Shown piece by piece: positions 59,070 to 64,000 of a DNA stretch of 64,000 nucleotides (positions within the stretch are counted from its first letter, which is position 1; every line of letters begins with the position of its first letter). Source of the stretch: Trametes villosa (taxonomy: Eukaryota > Basidiomycota > Agaricomycetes > Polyporales > Polyporaceae); the NCBI GenBank assembly GCA_002964805.2, contig PUDQ02000003.1:1178001-1242000 (forward strand), given 5' to 3'. A program made the position numbers and the translations under genes. The notes below the pieces were generated by a model that did no database searches, was not told where the DNA came from, and saw nothing but the letters and a program-made list of their open reading frames with translations.

Positions 59070-62000
59070 ACTCCTCGCAGCTGCGAATATCCTGCAGAAT
59101 GGGTAAGCATGACGGAATATTCTCCCTCGCATATCATTACAGCTCCAGTCAGTCTGCACAGACCAGTGGCTTGTCACCCACGTCGATCCCGCATGGCCGG
59201 TCTCGCAACTCAAGCAAGTTCTCGCTCAGAAGTTCTCCAAACAGCGCGTTGGGATTGAGAAGAACCAACGATCTATACCCGTATCTCCTCACAAGACCCG
59301 TCGTCGCTCTCTTTCACCCATCACCTTCGCTGCACCACGCAAGCCGCGGCCAGTACCAACAGAGAAGGCCCCTTCTGTCACCAGTACGGAGGGCCAAGAT
59401 GCAGTCAGAGACGCTCCAGAGACGGACAGTGACGACGAAGACGATGACGAGGTCGTGGACGTCAACAAAGCCCTCTCGGAGGCGCATCGCTACAAGTATA
59501 ACACCCGGCCATCGACCTCCACTATATCAGACACGCTCTCGCGGCATCATACCGCTGACACCTCCGCGGCAGCTCAGGAAGCAGAGCAGTATGTTCTCAT
59601 CACCTTCTCTACCACCCAGATTCTAGAGGACCGCTTCTCGCTCGAGTGGTATGGCATTCATCCCGGTGAGCTGCTCGAGCTACACCCACTCGCTCTTTCC
59701 CTCGTCTCCCTCCCTCGTTTCTCCCTCGATGCATACATCTCCCCCTACTTTGCGGCAAGAGTGTGGGCGCTCCGGGTGGTTGGACACGCACTGGATTCCA
59801 CTCTCAGGGACATTGGCGTCCCACGCGATCATCAAACAGACGACGAGATCCCAGATTCTACCCCGAGATCGCCATTGCTGCGCGACAAGAGCAAGAAGAA
59901 GATCACCCTGGAATGGAAAGAAAGGTGGGCGGTCATTCATCAGGGTATCTTCTCACTATGCAAGGAGCGCCATGTGAGTACCATTCATTACCCGTTAGTC
60001 GTCTTTGGTGACTATATGCGCCTCAGGCACTGGCCTTTTTGCTGGATTCTGTCCTCGCATCGTACGCCTCGAAGATAATATGCGAATGCTAAATGTATTG
60101 CCTATAGGACACCCATGCCGCGTTCTCCGCACCTCTATCGTCCATGCTCGCCATACGAGATAGCACGCATTTCGATCTACCCCTTCGTTCCTCAAGGCGG
60201 ACACGTTCATTGCCGACTCAGAACATGTCTTCGTCTGGTCCCGATATCGTTTGCGTCAAGTTCTCGGACGTTCCTCCCCCACGCCATCGAACCATGAGCC
60301 ACGACTCTTTGGCCGTACCGTTCGAGCGACATTCGTCCGAGGCATCCTCTCCACCATCACAGAGCGCATGGTGGCGGCGCGGGTCACGCGACGCCTCTAC
60401 GACGTTGAGTAGCAGTCTCGCGTCCAGTGCGAGTGCATTGATGGGGAGCCCTAGCGGTTCGGGTCTGGCGGAGATGTGGGACGCACTCGCTCGGCGAGGT
60501 AGCCGTACGGGGTTGGATGATTCCGAGTGCGAAGGAGAGGACGCGGTATGGATTGTCCTCGACATGCTCACCGGTGCCGGTATGTCCTTCTGATCGAATG
60601 CTGTTGATGTGTCCGTGGAATTGACTATATGCGCGCATACAAGCATGCTCCCATATTCTACGTGTGCTACACAGACACGCGCCGCCAACATGCGACTCCT
60701 CTTTTCTACCCGACCGCCCTCCTTCACGATCCGTGCCGTCGCCAATCGTCTTCAACACGCGTACCTCGTCGCCTTTTTCTCCCTCCGATCTCCCCACACC
60801 TGGACCATCGTCTGCGTATACCTTTCCTCCTCCCACGTCCCCACTACTCTCGTCCTCCCCGACCACGGACTCATATCCCTTGTCACCACCCCCAAATCAG
60901 TCGGACTCCGCATACCCTTTCCCAAACCCATCATTAGCCTCCGCACCTCCTACACGACCTGTCACGCCCGCGCGTCCACCACCACTACGTATCGATACCA
61001 CAGCAACAGAGCACAGTGTTCCCTACCCCGACTGGCGCCTCGCGCTCACGCGTAAAGCGCGGCGCGCGGGACTGGGCGCGGTCGGGCGTGCTATGGAGCT
61101 CGTCATGTTCGGCGACGAAGAGTGCGAGGACGATGAGGACGATGAAGAGGACGAGCTCGCGATCGAGTGGGCGCGCCGCCTAAGTGCTTTGGAGGCCTCC
61201 CCGCTTGAATACCCTCCCCGATCGCGCTCTCGTCCGCGCCCAGGGCGGCACGTAAGTGACCCAGCCGTACCATTCGGCGTGGAGCCTCGGGCAACCGCGA
61301 CAGGCGAATTCGACGCGCCCGTGCCTATTCCTCTCGCTGCCGAAGATTCAGACGAAAGCGAGGCGGAATGGGAAGGATGGCTAGACGCAGCGATCGCTCA
61401 GCGCCGGCGGGAGCGACCCGCGTCGCGTAGGATCCACCGCACGGACACTCTCGAGACCGCGGTACCGGGCGACCTATACTGGGGGACGGGCGGGGAGTGG
61501 GACACGGGCCGAGGCAGCCGCACTGGCTCCCCGTCCCCGGCTTACACGACGCCCGAAAACGAATGCGCGGATCCTTGGGCGGGCGGCCGGTCGCGCGAGC
61601 CGAGCGGGAGCGACGCGGAGGCGGACACAGGGACGGAGGGGGACGGCTCCTCGGCCCATAGCATCGAACCCAGCGGCGCGCGCCCGAGCTCGTACTACGG
61701 CTACTTCCACTGGCAGCCTGTGCCCAGCTCGCGCGGTCGGCGCGTGAAGCGCGGGATGGCGGCGATGGACCACGGCGGGCGGACACTGTCGAGCTACTCT
61801 TCGGCGGACTCGCTGCTAAAGCGCACGATGCGGACCGCGATCGGGGGGTCCGGGAAGACGCAGGTGAAGCGCGCGTCTGTGTCTAGTGCGGAGCTGCATC
61901 TACAGCTCGGTAACGCCGCCGCCGAAGCACCTCCCCCGCGCTCCGCCTCTGCTTCGCCGCCGCTCTCGCGCCCCTCGCTGGCGAGCATGCGTAGCGTCGG

Positions 62001-62379
62001 AAGCGCGCGATCACATCCCCTCTCGCCTCTCTGCGGGCAGATGCAGGACTCGCAGTCTGCGCCCGGGCACTACGAGGAGACGCGCCAACCCCGGCATCCA
62101 ATCCCCCTACCAGGCATGCCGATGGTCCCGAGTGGCTACACTACGTTCCGTCATTCTGCTTTGTATGGCCGCCGCGCGGCGGCACGCGGTTCATCTCCTA
62201 TGACCGCGACTGCTGGGGCCGGCACAGCGGCCGATAGCGAAAGCGAGGAGCCGCCACACGCAGGGCTAGTGCACGGGCAGTCCATGCAGCGCATACCAGT
62301 CCCGATGTCGATGATGATGACCACCGTGAGCAGCACAGTGAGCGTGGGGCCGGGGAAGGCTGGCGGGGCGACGCGGTAG
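59070..62379 (+). CDS. Large low-complexity protein with a PH-like segment (5' end unresolved)
   Basis: In-phase exons 59070-59102, 59143-59973 and 60108 onward, then a long exon to the stop at 62379. The N-terminal part reads QWLVTHVDPAWPVSQLKQVL, then acidic DSDDEDDDE. A segment resembling the last strands and helix of a PH domain follows (ITLEWKERWAVIHQGIFSLC). The rest is Ser/Pro-rich and acidic (CEDDEDDEEDELAIEWARRL) with a conserved-looking ARRAGLGAVGRAMELVMFG. The C-terminus is disordered. Related hypothetical proteins occur across Agaricomycetes; a signalling or polarity adaptor is a guess. The first ATG and the junction near 60590-60680 could not be fixed: no donor/acceptor pair gave a matching phase there. 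Confidence 0.6.
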
Positions 62380-63254
62380 GAGAGTGACCTAGGCGAGCGA
62401 GCACGAGGGCGAAGGGGCAGGAGGGGCAGAAGGAAGAGAAGTTTAGAAGACGTGTACTTGTGAGTTATCCTACTGTATCCGACGGAACCTAATGTCGCGG
62501 CGCGGCGTGCCCTGTGTAATTTTATGTGTACTTCGTATGGCTCGCGTTGGCGGGGTGCCCTGCACGTTCGTGGTCGCTCGATCGCTATACGCTCGCCCGA
62601 CCTCGGAGGTGACTGGTTTTGTCGAGGCGTGTGAGACCGCTGGGGCGTTCCCTACTTTAGGTGAGTCTTCGTACTTCTGCTGGATGCCTGTACTGACGAC
62701 TTTCGTTTCCTTTGCCTTGTATAGTGATCGCCCTCGATGTACATGGACCCAACTAACTCGGTCTGGGGCCTGCACGATGCGCTAGCAAGTTACATCTCCG
62801 AGGGTTCAGGATATACTGACGACGTAAAGCAGTTGAGGGCGCTGAACAGTGCTTGGCGCCACTTTGCTGGGCGAGTAGTTGTATCGTTGCTGATGTACGA
62901 ACTCTTCCCCCCTTGCTAAGTTTCATTATCTCATTATCAGCTCCGTGAATTAGCTACGTTGTGCTCGGACAGCATGAGCACTACTCTGGATGGACGCCGC
63001 GGAAATGAGCTGCGACCTGCAAGCGTACCTGGGACGCCATAGAGGCTCTCGCGAAGCACCGCCAGAACCTCGTCACGAACGAGCGTCGCCTACTCTTCGG
63101 CTGCCCCGCTGAACTCAACGTCCACGATGCGACTTCGCGGCCCGGCGTGCTGTCAACGCTATATCTGAATACGTGCGGATGGGGCATAAAGGACGTCAGT
63201 CATACGCCACCTGCAGGCTCTTTGGCTCGGCCTCCGCGTACCACTGCACTCGAC
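62380..63254. other. Intergenic region before the third MFS gene
   Basis: About 0.9 kb. The last 250 bases stay open in the frame of the MFS gene (WDAIEALAKHRQNLVTNERR), which could be chance or a 5' extension; the ATG at 63255 is the conventional start. Confidence 0.4.
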
Positions 63255-64000
63255 ATGCCCGACCTCGAGAAACCACCAGCGACCCCGATAGACGTGAAGA
63301 CGGCGGAGGCGGAGGCGGAGGCGACGTACTCGGGAACCCTCCCCTTTGCCTACGACGACGACGGTGTACCCACTTGCTCCGCTCTCGATGCCGAAGAGGA
63401 GAGGCGTATCTGGCGTAAGGTCGATAGGCGTATTATTCCCATTGCCACAGCGATGTATCTCGTCTCGTACCTCGACAGAGGTAACATCGGTGCGTCTATC
63501 AATCCGTGATTGCGCCCTCAGCGTGAACTGACCTTGCTGTACGTCCCAGGCAACGCGAAGCTCCAAGGGTTGCTCACTCAGCTCGATCTCGACGGAGAGA
63601 GGTACAACATTGCCTTGGTAAGCTTCATGACCATGTACGATGCTCGTCGCGCTTACCTCTTGCAGACAATGTTCTATCTAGTAGGTACCAGTTGCGCGTG
63701 GTCTCCGATATCGTTCTCACAAAGTGTCAAGTTCTATCTACTCTTCACTATCCCATCGAAGTGAGCATTATGTTGTGGATCGTATGTCGCCGATGACTGC
63801 TGACCCCCTCGCGTACAGCTTGGTGCTCAAGAAATTCCGACCTTCGCGCTGGCTCCCCGGCCTCACAGTGCGTCTTCCGTCTGAAATCTTTACGTGAGAT
63901 TAGTTCCTGAGACCTCTGTAGCTTGTTTGGGGAATCGCAGCGTAAGACGACGTCGAGATTCACCATAGCGAATGTCTAATGCTGGCGACGGGTGGCACAT
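63255..64000 (+). CDS. MFS permease, Dal5-type, copy 3 (3' truncated by window)
   Basis: Starts MPDLEKPPATPIDVK, then the usual EEERRIWRKVDRRIIPIATA, SYLDRGNIG, an intron, NAKLQGLLTQLDLDGERYNI, TMFYL and LVLKKFRPSRWLPGL, ending in the third TM helix at the right edge. The exon pattern matches copies 1 and 2 on the opposite strand: introns after RGNIG, after the YNIAL block and after the TMFYL block. The rest of the permease lies outside. Its opposite orientation, 6 kb from copy 2, argues for an inverted duplication or independent gain rather than a simple tandem. Confidence 0.85.

Overview
The window is nuclear DNA from a filamentous basidiomycete, most likely an Agaricomycete of the polypore type. 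The reasons are dense short GT-AG introns of about 50-60 bases, a polyporopepsin-type aspartic protease, a basidiomycete-style Zn2Cys6 regulator, a fungal glucan synthase and a GPI-acyltransferase. Species cannot be read from the sequence alone. Most gene models were built by hand: splice sites were accepted when GT/AG signals, reading phase and family alignment agreed.

Layout. 1-7.5 kb: the 5' end of a secreted aspartic protease running off the left edge (-) and a complete 1,3-beta-glucan synthase (-, 12 exons, 1833 aa). 9.7-10.8 kb: a BTB/POZ protein (+). 11.2-36.1 kb: an accessory-looking block. It holds four paralogues of a fungal AAA+ ATPase family (A, B, C, D; N-terminal DUF7025-like region followed by an AAA core), interleaved with GWT1 (-), an APC-family permease, a thaumatin-like protein, a large unrecognised protein and a small two-TM protein (E). 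Copy C is the most unusual object here. It keeps the N-terminal half of its paralogues, but the whole AAA core is replaced by a coiled linker and a two-TM tail. The same tail, with the same exon structure, forms the C-terminus of E about 10 kb away. 36.6-40.7 kb: a Zn2Cys6 regulator with a His/Gln/Pro-rich tail (-). 41.1-41.3 kb: three intron-containing tRNA genes (-). 41.5-44.2 kb: mitochondrial NADP-isocitrate dehydrogenase (-), divergent from mitochondrial ribosomal protein bL28m (+). 44.2-47.7 kb: a tandem duplication of a single-TM surface protein gene together with its 5' flank. 47.8-64 kb: three Dal5-like MFS permeases (-, -, + partial), a 2OG-Fe(II) dioxygenase with an apparent one-base frameshift (-), and a large low-complexity protein with a PH-like segment (+).

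Cell-wall biology is well represented (glucan synthase, GWT1 for GPI anchors, GPI-type thaumatin-like protein, surface TM proteins). The housekeeping genes sit as islands between duplicated, probably fast-evolving accessory genes. The AAA/DUF7025 set with its membrane-anchored, ATPase-less derivative is the best candidate for an undescribed system.
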